In this document: positions 5,986 through 12,180 of the stretch, piece after piece | Layout of the letters: the number at the start of each line of letters is the position of its first letter | How positions within the stretch are numbered: the first letter of the stretch is position 1 | Source: Thaumarchaeota archaeon UBA160 | Lineage (GTDB): Archaea; Thermoproteota; Nitrososphaeria; Conexivisphaerales; UBA164 | Assembly: GCA_002506605.1 (NCBI GenBank) | Contig: DAXX01000028.1 | Coordinates: forward strand, 1 to 12,204 | Direction of reading: 5' to 3' | DNA: 12,204 bases | Program-made: the position numbers and the translations under genes | The notes under the pieces: model-generated | Told to the model about the DNA's origin: nothing | The model's input: the letters and a program-made list of their open reading frames with translations, nothing else | Databases searched by the model: none

Positions 5986-6770
5986 CTTTCAATCAGATCT
6001 TTGTACCAGCTGGCATCTTGCTGTAAAAGCTCAGGAACGCTAAGATCTAACCTCATGGGTGTGATCGATATTTCTCCCCTATCAAAGACAGCGTTAGCGT
6101 CTGTGCCTTCTGGATAGCTGCCCAGCCTCTTTCCCCAAAGCCAATAGTATTCCCTTCCTCTCGGATCCAGCCTCCTGTCTAAGTAGTGATCGTACTTTAC
6201 AGGTGAAGCCTTTGTTATCATGGCTTTTGTATTTTTGTCTACTTTAAGCGGAAAATTTACGTTTAAGAGCTGCGAATTTGACGGCAACCCTCTCTTTAAA
6301 ACGAAGTCTATGATTTTTGCGGCAGTTTGCGCAGGCTCTTCGAATTCATCGGTATTTGCATACGGATAAAGTATAAATTCATCGCTTATCCTTTTTGAAA
6401 AGGCAACAGAATGATAGCCAAGCAAAGCTGCCTGAAGCGCGCCGGCGACGGTGCCGCTTGAATATATATCTTGAAGCCCAGTATTGTCGCCAAGGTTGAT
6501 GCCAGTGGCAACAATGGCCGGCTTCTTTTCAAGTTTGATGTGCGCTACAACTATTGCATCTGCAGGAGAACCAGAGCATATGAAACCTTTTGCTCCTTCA
6601 ATCTCCGCTTCCCTTATCCTTATGGGTTTATGAAATGTTAAACTCATGCTGCTCCCGCTTCTCGGACCTTCTGGTATTGAAAAAACAACCTCATCTAACT
6701 TTGAAAGGTTTCTTATCAGAGCTCTTAGACCTGGACTTGCTGGACCGTCATCATTACTAACTAAGATCAT
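5979..6770 (-). CDS. surE: 5'/3'-nucleotidase SurE
   Basis: The 263-residue protein has the SurE metal-site and family motifs: SNDDG at the N-terminus (D7, D8), PRSGSSMSLTF (serine 38), CSGSPADAIVV (cysteine of the usual PADCV replaced by alanine), ATGINLGDN (N93) and YSSGTVAGALQAAL. SurE enzymes remove phosphate from nucleoside 5'- and 3'-monophosphates, and some act on short polyphosphate, with a divalent metal. All metal ligands are present, so activity is expected. It starts at ATG 6770, six bases after the eL38 stop, so the two genes are probably cotranscribed. It is a full-length protein, and the last codons overlap the sRNA promoter. Confidence 0.93.
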   Translation of the reverse strand: MILVSNDDGPASPGLRALIRNLSKLDEVVFSIPEGPRSGSSMSLTFHKPIRIREAEIEGAKGFICSGSPADAIVVAHIKLEKKPAIVATGINLGDNTGLQDIYSSGTVAGALQAALLGYHSVAFSKRISDEFILYPYANTDEFEEPAQTAAKIIDFVLKRGLPSNSQLLNVNFPLKVDKNTKAMITKASPVKYDHYLDRRLDPRGREYYWLWGKRLGSYPEGTDANAVFDRGEISITPMRLDLSVPELLQQDASWYKDLIERI

Positions 6771-6776
6771 TTTCCA

Positions 6777-6977
6777 TCAATAGTAAACTATCTTGTCTTT
6801 ATCTTTATAATCTGAAAGTATCTTGTCAGATTCATCAGGAGCTCCCACATATGTATAAAGATATTTTCCTATCCGTAACTTTATTTTAGAATAATTTTTT
6901 CTTTTTACCACTTTTATCTTTTTTGCGTTTTTGAGCATCTCTAGCAAAGTTTGAGTATCGTAGATTTGCTTTGGCAT
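6777..6977 (-). CDS. rpl38e: Large-subunit ribosomal protein eL38
   Basis: This is a 66-residue basic protein beginning MPKQIYDTQTLLEML, with the core KIKLRIGKYLYTYVG. That core matches the diagnostic K(L/F)K(V/L)R..RYLYTL segment of eL38 from eukaryotes and crenarchaea. It is a peripheral protein of the large ribosomal subunit. The C-terminus (KILSDYKDKDKIVYY) differs from usual eL38 and the total length is close to normal. It starts at ATG 6977, 29 bases from the centre of a TATA element shared with the divergent HypE-like gene, so it is probably leaderless. It heads the eL38-surE-sRNA-abce1 unit. Presence of eL38 argues for a TACK-lineage archaeon. Confidence 0.8.
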   Translation of the reverse strand: MPKQIYDTQTLLEMLKNAKKIKVVKRKNYSKIKLRIGKYLYTYVGAPDESDKILSDYKDKDKIVYY

Positions 6978-7000
6978 AAGCCTCTTATCTTCAGCTTACA

Positions 7001-7011
7001 TTTATATTTTA
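7001..7011. promoter_or_regulatory. Bidirectional TATA element, eL38 and HypE-like gene
   Basis: TTTATATTTTA on the plus strand reads TAAAATATAAA on the minus strand. Its centre (7006) is 25 bases from ATG 7031 (plus) and 29 bases from ATG 6977 (minus). Both start codons sit where transcription should begin. The starts are only 53 bases apart and no second TATA element is visible. Confidence 0.6.
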
Positions 7012-7030
7012 CTTTGATTAATTGTTTGCA

Positions 7031-8023
7031 ATGGCAAAGTTAACGCTCGACATGCTTAAAAAATACATCTTTTCTAGAAGAGGCGCCGGCGCAGATGAAG
7101 TCATTAAAGGTCCAGGCATTGGTGAAGACGCCGCTGTTGTAATGCTCTCCAAAAGGAATTATATGGTTACGCATACGGACCCTATAACAGCCGCTAAGAA
7201 AAACCTCGGCAAGCTAGCAATCTACGTTTCGTCTAACGACATAGCTGTAAAGGGAGTGAGACCAAAGTACGCGTTAGTCACGCTTCTTTTAAAAAAGAAC
7301 ACTACAGAAGAAGAAATTGATACAATAACATCTCAGCTTGATGAAGCGGCAAAGAGCCTTGGAATAAGCATAGTTGGAGGACATACAGAGATCGTAGAAA
7401 GCTTTGAAAACGACATCGCTGTAGTAACTCAGATAGGTTTTTCATCTAAAAAGCCTTTGAGCATATCGAACATAAAGCCAGGAGACCTTCTGTTGCAACT
7501 GAACGAGGCTGGCATAGAGGGCACGGCTGTAATAGCTCACGATTACCCAGAGCTGATCGTGCAGTTTGATGAAGGCGCGCTTGAACTGGCTATGTCTTAT
7601 ATTGAAAGAATAACTATATTGAGCGATGCGCTCAAGCTCACCTCCCTCGGAGTAAAAGCTATGCACGACCCTACAGAAGGGGGTATAATTGGCGGTGCTG
7701 TTGAAATGGCTTTAGCTTCAAATTTAAAACTAAGCATAAAAGAAGATGATGTGATCATAAGTCCCTTAACCAGATCGGTATGCAGCCATCTGAACCTTGA
7801 CCCGCTTAAACTGCTTTCAAGCGGATCTGTGCTAGCTGCCGTAAAACCTGAAGATGCAGACAGAATTTTAGATAAAATGAGGGGCAAAGCTTCTATAATT
7901 GGCACGTTTGAAAAGGGAGAACCTTCTTTGAGCGTGATAAGAAAGAGCGGGGTTGAGGTTTACAAGGAACCTCCTCAGGATGAAATATACAAGCTAGTTA
8001 CGCGTACTGAACCTTCTTCTTGA
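7031..8023 (+). CDS. AIR-synthase-related protein, HypE-like
   Basis: This 330-residue PurM/HypE superfamily protein carries GPGIGEDAAVV near residues 27-37, THTDPITAA and SSNDIAVKGVRPKYALVTLLL (ATP and metal-binding half), SIVGGHTEI, and HDPTEGGIIGGAVEMA in the C-terminal half. HypE dehydrates a thiocarboxamide to make the cyanide ligand of [NiFe]-hydrogenase, using the cysteine of a C-terminal PR(I/V)C tail. Here the protein ends TRTEPSS without cysteine, so it is unlikely to be a true HypE. A TTG at 7022 is in frame, but ATG 7031 fits the leaderless promoter. The gene converges on xdhC and overlaps it by 26 bases, which suggests, but does not prove, a role in molybdenum-hydroxylase maturation. 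The substrate is unknown. Confidence 0.85.
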   Translation: MAKLTLDMLKKYIFSRRGAGADEVIKGPGIGEDAAVVMLSKRNYMVTHTDPITAAKKNLGKLAIYVSSNDIAVKGVRPKYALVTLLLKKNTTEEEIDTITSQLDEAAKSLGISIVGGHTEIVESFENDIAVVTQIGFSSKKPLSISNIKPGDLLLQLNEAGIEGTAVIAHDYPELIVQFDEGALELAMSYIERITILSDALKLTSLGVKAMHDPTEGGIIGGAVEMALASNLKLSIKEDDVIISPLTRSVCSHLNLDPLKLLSSGSVLAAVKPEDADRILDKMRGKASIIGTFEKGEPSLSVIRKSGVEVYKEPPQDEIYKLVTRTEPSS

Positions 8024-8840
8024 GCTGCTGCAAAAGGTCAGGAACCTTGTTAAGAGGTTTAGCTGTAGTGTTGTACCTGACTGCCTGAATTTCTGCCATT
8101 ATGCTCAACGCAATGTCTACAGGCTCCTCACCACCTCCTATGTCGAGCCCCATAGGAGCCCTTAGGACCTTAAGCTTATCTTCAGGGTATTCTTTATATA
8201 AAGCGTCAAGATATCTTAGCGTTTTTACTGGGCTTGCAATAACGCCAATATATTTGAAACTAAACTTTAAAAGCTCCCTGAGGATAGCAAGCTCAGCATC
8301 CGCAGAATAATACATTACTGCTACATAAACGTTATCCCCCTTCGGTATCTTGGCTACTGCCTCCTCAGGCTTTAGCTGCAAAACCTCTGAAGCTTCCGGA
8401 AACCTCTCTTTTGATGCAAAATCTGGCCTATCGTCAACTACTATAATTTTAAAACCTAGCTGGCTTGCCAGCTTAGACAGCGCGTTCCCCACATGGCCTC
8501 CGCCAAATATTACAAGCGTATCGGGCGGAGAAACAACTTTTATGTAAAGAGTGACCGCGCCACCGCATGCGTTTCCTAATTCGCTTGTAGAGGGAATTTC
8601 AATGATTCCACCACCGCCCCTTTTTATAAATTCCATAGCCTTTTCTATAGCGAACTTCTCTAAACTTCCACCCCCAATAGTGCCAACAGAGCTGCCATCT
8701 TCTGATACAAGCATAACAGCTCCTTCGTGCCTTGCGCTGTGTCCCTTGTAATCAGCTATAAAAACCAGGGCAAATCCCTTTCCTTTTAGACTTAGCTCTT
8801 TAATTTTATCAGCTATCTGCAGAACTTCTCTAGCTGACAT
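7998..8840 (-). CDS. XdhC/CoxI family molybdenum-cofactor insertion chaperone
   Basis: The 280-residue protein has an N-terminal XdhC/CoxI domain with GTIGGGSLE (53-61) and GNACGG (C92, the cysteine used in cofactor binding or sulfuration). A Rossmann domain follows, with VIFGGGHVGNAL (110-121) and VVDDRPDFAS, and the family C-terminal block APMGLDIGGGEEPVDIALSIMAEI. Family members bind and sulfurate molybdenum cofactor and deliver it to xanthine dehydrogenase- or CO dehydrogenase-type enzymes. The host therefore probably makes such a hydroxylase, though none is in the window. It has its own TATA element in the gap after eS27, and its 3' end overlaps the convergent HypE-like gene tail to tail. 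The signature residues are intact. Confidence 0.93.
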   Translation of the reverse strand: MSAREVLQIADKIKELSLKGKGFALVFIADYKGHSARHEGAVMLVSEDGSSVGTIGGGSLEKFAIEKAMEFIKRGGGGIIEIPSTSELGNACGGAVTLYIKVVSPPDTLVIFGGGHVGNALSKLASQLGFKIIVVDDRPDFASKERFPEASEVLQLKPEEAVAKIPKGDNVYVAVMYYSADAELAILRELLKFSFKYIGVIASPVKTLRYLDALYKEYPEDKLKVLRAPMGLDIGGGEEPVDIALSIMAEIQAVRYNTTAKPLNKVPDLLQQLKKKVQYA

Positions 8841-8870
8841 ATGATTTATAAAAATAATCGGTTTATTAAA

Positions 8871-8886
8871 CGTTTATATAAAAAGG
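8871..8886 (-). promoter_or_regulatory. TATA element of the XdhC-family gene, with T-run after eS27
   Basis: CCTTTTTATATAAACG on the minus strand holds TTTATATA about 34 bases before the ATG at 8840. The expected leader is only about ten bases. The adjacent T5 run may also end transcripts from the eS27 operon, whose stop is at 8892. Confidence 0.5.
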
Positions 8887-8891
8887 TTTGT

Positions 8892-9065
8892 TTATCTACC
8901 TTTTCTAATAAATTCTGTATAGCCGCATCTGCCGCAGTACCATCTGTCTTTATGACGTGCCATGAACGTTCCGCTACCGCACTTTGGACAAAACCTGTTG
9001 ACCCTTTTTACTGTACTTCCTTCAACGGTATAGAGCTTCCATATTTGCACGGTTTTGCCTTTCAC
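8892..9065 (-). CDS. rps27ae: Small-subunit ribosomal protein eS27 (S27ae, archaeal form)
   Basis: This is a 57-residue zinc-ribbon protein starting at GTG 9065: MKGKTVQIWKLYTVEGSTVK, then CPKC (26-29) and CGRC (44-47) as the four zinc ligands, ending YTEFIRKGR. The WYCGRCGYTEF stretch is characteristic of archaeal S27ae, the homologue of the ribosomal part of eukaryotic ubiquitin-S27a. It belongs to the small-subunit head. The GTG overlaps the eS24 TGA by four bases (GTGA), and AAGGTTGA lies just upstream as a weak Shine-Dalgarno. The eS24-eS27 order is a conserved archaeal pair. It is the last gene of the operon starting with aIF1. Confidence 0.93.
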   Translation of the reverse strand: MKGKTVQIWKLYTVEGSTVKRVNRFCPKCGSGTFMARHKDRWYCGRCGYTEFIRKGR

Positions 9066-9391
9066 TTCTTCTCAACCTTCTTCTTTCTCATCTCATCGTA
9101 AATCTTTTTCCTTTCCTCTTTTGGCAACATTCTCAGCCAGAGGTATTTTTTAAGGTGCAACTTAGCTAGGCTGACATCGTCATAAACATAAAACAATCCT
9201 TTAAGATCCCTGGTTCCGAAGGATCCCTTTAAATAAACAGGTATGATCTTATCGGCCGGCTTGTTCAGCTCTTTTGTCAAAATTTCAATAGCTGTCTTTC
9301 TTGATACGCTTCCGTTGCCGTCCTGAAATTCATACTCCACTTCCAGCCTTTTCAGGAATGGATTGTAGCTGCTCTTCATCCGCTTTAACAT
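9062..9391 (-). CDS. rps24e: Small-subunit ribosomal protein eS24
   Basis: The 109-residue protein has the eS24 pattern: YNPFLKRLEVEYEF near the N-terminus, VSRKTAIEILTKEL, DKIIPVYLKGSFGTRDLKGLFYVYDD, and a basic C-terminal tail (RMLPKEERKKIYDEMRKKKVEKK). It is a small-subunit ribosomal protein. Length is normal for archaea. The ATG at 9391 starts 15 bases after the stop of the nucleotidyltransferase-kinase gene, and an in-frame ATG four codons on is an alternative start. It overlaps the eS27 GTG by four bases. Confidence 0.93.
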   Translation of the reverse strand: MLKRMKSSYNPFLKRLEVEYEFQDGNGSVSRKTAIEILTKELNKPADKIIPVYLKGSFGTRDLKGLFYVYDDVSLAKLHLKKYLWLRMLPKEERKKIYDEMRKKKVEKK

Positions 9392-9406
9392 ACGTTTGTA
9401 CCGCTT

Positions 9407-11002
9407 TTAAGCATTTTCGATCATTTCCTCTCCGCTAAAAATTTTTCTCATAAGCCTTCTATAAAATGCAACTTGATCTGGCCTGAGCATTATCAGAAAT
9501 GGCAGAGAAAACTTCTGGCTGCATGCGGCCTCATACACTTCTTTTGACTCGCCATAGCCTTTTCTAAAGCTTTCTATGAAAAGTTTTGCCAAACGTTCGT
9601 CTTTTATAAAAAACAATGAGTAGTAGATGTATTCCGCTATGTCCCAGCCTTCATCTTCTGTGTCAGCTTTTTCCTTAAACTGTTCAAGGTCTATTATGTA
9701 GATCTCCTTTCCAGAAACCAGAAAATTCTCTGGTTTTGAGTCGCCCAAAGCGTAACCTGCATCGTGCATTTCTTTAAAAGTGCGCGCCACTTCTTCAAAT
9801 ATGATCAATTCCTCATTTTTTCCTGTAAATCTTTTAATGACATCAAGAAGGCTTACGCCCTGAATAAATGTTTTTACTAGAACCTTTTTTCGCACAGAAA
9901 CTGAGTAGACAGTTGGCACCTTAATACCTGCGCTTTTAAGCATGATGGAGCCAGAATATTCGTTATACATTCTTTTGATAGGGTTTGTTTCAAAAGGCTT
10001 TATGGGCCTGCCTGCTATTCCTAGCATGTACCACTTGAGCTCGCTCTTTCCCTTAAAACTCTTGATAACGTACTTTTGGCCGTCTACTTCCACAACCTTT
10101 ATGCCATAGAACGGATTTAACAATCCTCCAATCTTCTCAACAGGCTTTGCATTGATTTCCTTTTCTACGTTAGATTCTACTATTTTTGCCCCGCCCTCTA
10201 AGCTCAAAAGAGCCTCTGGGTTTTTGAGGTATTCGTTTACATCCTTTACGCTTCTAGATCTCTTTACCTTTGATATGGCCTCTGTAATAACAACTTCGGG
10301 TGAAACCTTACCGCTTCTGCCGTGGAAAATGTATTGCTTTACCGCAAGCTGAAAATAATAGAGCTCGTCTATAAGGAAAGGTTGCTGTATCTGAGCCCCT
10401 TTTTTTATCCTCACGTTGTCGCCTTCCAAATACAGGTAATCTAGGCTCAAAACAGCATTTCTAAAACCCTCAAGCGTTGCAGGGAGGTTTTTTGAAATGA
10501 GTTCCTTTGAATATGTTTTGGCATAACTGTAAAGTGCCGGAGGATAGATTTGATATCTCTTCTTGAGCTTTGAAAATAAAAAATACTGTAGAGGTATTAT
10601 TAAGTAATAAGAAAAATCCTGATATTCTTTGAACAGCTCAGCTACCTCTTCAGAAACGACCCTTTTTTTATATTTCAGTTCTACATCTCTTATTATTTCT
10701 TCACCGTAAACTGGTATGAAAGGGTTGAGAAGCCTCCCCACTACAAATTCCCCTAAGCTGGCCTTTTCAGCGTCTTTATAAGTCTCGTTGAGATCAGCGA
10801 CGAGAACAGAGTATTTGTTAAAATTTGAATCAAAATAAAAATACCTGACTTTTTCTTTAAACTCGTCAGCTAAAACCAGCACATCTATATCGCTATCTGG
10901 CTTTGCATAACCAGCTACAGAACTTCCATAAACTGCTAGAGATTTTATCTTTATGTTTTTTAATTTTTCAAAAACATCTGAATTAACCTGATTTATGTCC
11001 AA
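9407..11002 (-). CDS. Nucleotidyltransferase-protein kinase fusion (Bud32/RIO-like kinase domain)
   Basis: This 531-residue two-domain protein begins with a polymerase-beta/MNT-type nucleotidyltransferase: VYGSSVAGYAKPDSDIDVLV (G26-S27, D38, D40), with D70 a possible third carboxylate. A helical middle (about 80-290) follows. The C-terminal kinase domain has YVIKSF (K314), MYNEYSG (E348 on helix C), ALGDSKPENFLV (catalytic D421, N426) and IIDLEQF (D438, DFG equivalent). It most resembles Bud32/RIO atypical kinases, but LGDSKPEN replaces HGDLTTSN, so it is not the usual Bud32. Both active sites look complete. The start is TTG 11002, supported by GAGGT seven bases upstream, and it overlaps the HExxH gene by ten bases. 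Its place between aIF1 and eS24 suggests an RNA- or ribosome-related role. The substrate is unknown. Confidence 0.8.
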   Translation of the reverse strand: MDINQVNSDVFEKLKNIKIKSLAVYGSSVAGYAKPDSDIDVLVLADEFKEKVRYFYFDSNFNKYSVLVADLNETYKDAEKASLGEFVVGRLLNPFIPVYGEEIIRDVELKYKKRVVSEEVAELFKEYQDFSYYLIIPLQYFLFSKLKKRYQIYPPALYSYAKTYSKELISKNLPATLEGFRNAVLSLDYLYLEGDNVRIKKGAQIQQPFLIDELYYFQLAVKQYIFHGRSGKVSPEVVITEAISKVKRSRSVKDVNEYLKNPEALLSLEGGAKIVESNVEKEINAKPVEKIGGLLNPFYGIKVVEVDGQKYVIKSFKGKSELKWYMLGIAGRPIKPFETNPIKRMYNEYSGSIMLKSAGIKVPTVYSVSVRKKVLVKTFIQGVSLLDVIKRFTGKNEELIIFEEVARTFKEMHDAGYALGDSKPENFLVSGKEIYIIDLEQFKEKADTEDEGWDIAEYIYYSLFFIKDERLAKLFIESFRKGYGESKEVYEAACSQKFSLPFLIMLRPDQVAFYRRLMRKIFSGEEMIENA

Positions 11003-11658
11003 TTCAGGAACCTCTTGAGGGTTTCTTCTGGCCTGTAATTTAAGATGGAAACGACGCTTATCTTGCTCACGTTGCTCTCTGGAGTTATATATTCAACGGG
11101 CAAACCTTTTTTAAACCACCTGGTCAAAGCCTTTTTGTTCAGAGCGTCATCGTTCAGGCCTCCTGAAAATTTTTCCTTTAAAAGCCTCCTTATCCTTTTG
11201 CTTTTTTTAAAAACCTTCTCTTCATCATAAAGCTGACCTTCATCTTTAAACACGCTTTCTAATATGCTTGTAGTATCTTCTTCAGATGATATAGAGAAAT
11301 TTTTAACGTTTGCAACAAAGTTTACATAATGAAGAAACTCGTGAGCAATAACAGCTAGCAGAGTGTCCTTTGAGGCGTAGAGAACCAACGGCGGCGTTAC
11401 TTGAACAAGATTATACAGAACGTCCTGATAGCTAAAAGGGAAAAACCTAGAATAAACGATCGATAATTCTCCGGTAGGTGTCTTCATTGCTATAGCCTTT
11501 GGATATACATACCAGTCTGGATATTTTATACCTGAAGCCTTTTCTACAAGGAGCACAGCGTCGTTAACTTTTTTCACAGAATCAGATATTTTTCTGTAGA
11601 CATCCTCAGATATTTCGTTCTTATTTAAACTTTCATTGAGAGTTACTAGAGGGTTCAT
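10993..11658 (-). CDS. Predicted HExxH zinc metallopeptidase-like protein
   Basis: The 221-residue protein has a zincin helix LLAVIAHEFLHYVNFVA (H106, E107, H110). A glutamate about 24 residues later (E134 in SILESVF) could be the third ligand, as in gluzincins. The N-terminal half has a mixed fold with YPDWYVYPKAIAM and ELSIVYSRFF strands. The C-terminal part is basic and helical (KSKRIRRLLKEKF). No signal peptide or membrane segment is seen, so it is probably cytoplasmic. I cannot assign it to a named family; a SprT-like or minimal-zincin fold is possible. The start ATG lies 26 bases inside the end of the zinc-ribbon gene, and the stop overlaps the nucleotidyltransferase-kinase gene. That arrangement implies coupled expression with translation genes. 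Confidence 0.65.
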   Translation of the reverse strand: MNPLVTLNESLNKNEISEDVYRKISDSVKKVNDAVLLVEKASGIKYPDWYVYPKAIAMKTPTGELSIVYSRFFPFSYQDVLYNLVQVTPPLVLYASKDTLLAVIAHEFLHYVNFVANVKNFSISSEEDTTSILESVFKDEGQLYDEEKVFKKSKRIRRLLKEKFSGGLNDDALNKKALTRWFKKGLPVEYITPESNVSKISVVSILNYRPEETLKRFLNWT

Positions 11659-11803
11659 AACTTATTTCTATATATAAGGCTCCCTTATAACCGCATCTTT
11701 TGCAGTAATAATAATTTGACGGCGCTCCTGATACTATTTCTGACAAAGGATACAGAGGATATCCGCATTTTGGGCAAACTTTTATCTTCCCGTTTTTGGT
11801 CAT
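11633..11803 (-). CDS. Small zinc-ribbon protein, unknown function
   Basis: This is a 56-residue ORF: MTKNGKIKVCPKCGYPLYPL, then YYYCKRCGYKGALYIEISYE. The four cysteines (C10, C13, C34, C37) form a CPxC / CxxC zinc ribbon like those in ribosomal proteins, RpoM/TFS and other nucleic-acid-binding proteins. The ATG overlaps the aIF1 TGA by four bases (ATGA), and its end overlaps the HExxH gene by 26 bases, so it is surely translated as part of this operon. It is a stand-alone ribbon with no other domain. Function is unknown; RNA or ribosome binding is an inference from fold and neighbours. Confidence 0.8.
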   Translation of the reverse strand: MTKNGKIKVCPKCGYPLYPLSEIVSGAPSNYYYCKRCGYKGALYIEISYEPSSNSQ

Positions 11804-12102
11804 TGCATTACTATGTTTTCTGGTTTGAAGCCGAGCTCAACTAAATATTTAACAACTTTATCTCTGTGATCCCCTTGAAGTATAACGCTTTCATCTTTAG
11901 CTGTTCCGCCGCAGGCTAGCTTCTTTTTTAGCTTTTTTGCAATCTCATCTATGTTTATGCCTTTTGAATCAGAGAACTGAATGACTGTAGTTGGTTTGTT
12001 GTACTTCCTTGTTTCTAACTTAACAAAAACCCTTGCTGTTTCTTTTGTTATTTCCTCCGGTATGAGTTCGTTCGTATATACAAATGGTTCGAAATCATCC
12101 AT
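11800..12102 (-). CDS. Translation initiation factor aIF1 (SUI1/eIF1 family)
   Basis: The 100-residue SUI1-domain protein has a typical C-terminal half: IAKKLKKKLACGGTAKDES, VILQGDHRDKVVKYLVELGF and a KPENIVMQ tail. aIF1 binds the small subunit near the P site and helps select the start codon. Length is normal. The start ATG 12102 has GTGAT (12113-12109) six bases upstream as a Shine-Dalgarno, and a good TATA element. It is the first gene of the overlapping operon down to eS27, joined to the zinc-ribbon gene by an ATGA overlap. Confidence 0.94.
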   Translation of the reverse strand: MDDFEPFVYTNELIPEEITKETARVFVKLETRKYNKPTTVIQFSDSKGINIDEIAKKLKKKLACGGTAKDESVILQGDHRDKVVKYLVELGFKPENIVMQ

Positions 12103-12133
12103 TCTTTTATCACTAAATGTTTGAAGCTTCGAA

Positions 12134-12141
12134 TATATAAA
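12134..12141. promoter_or_regulatory. TATA element of the aIF1 operon
   Basis: On the minus strand the sequence is CTTTATATATTC, close to the archaeal consensus, with a purine-rich stretch just upstream as a possible BRE. Its centre is about 36 bases from the aIF1 ATG, leaving a leader of about ten bases that would carry the Shine-Dalgarno. A palindrome, GAAGCTTC (12123-12130), lies between TATA and the start site and could be an operator. On the plus strand, TATATAAAG could serve a divergent gene. Confidence 0.6.
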
Positions 12142-12180
12142 GTTATTCCCTTTTTATTCGGCGCCGTTAACTTTAGACTG

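Noticed and set aside
7022..7030. HypE-like start at TTG 7022
   Set aside because: ATG 7031 is 25 bases from the TATA centre, matching a leaderless start, and TTG 7022 would lie upstream of the expected transcription start.
8841..9101. Plus-strand 86-codon frame opposite eS27
   Set aside because: It is antisense to eS27, whose zinc-ligand cysteines and overlap with eS24 are convincing.
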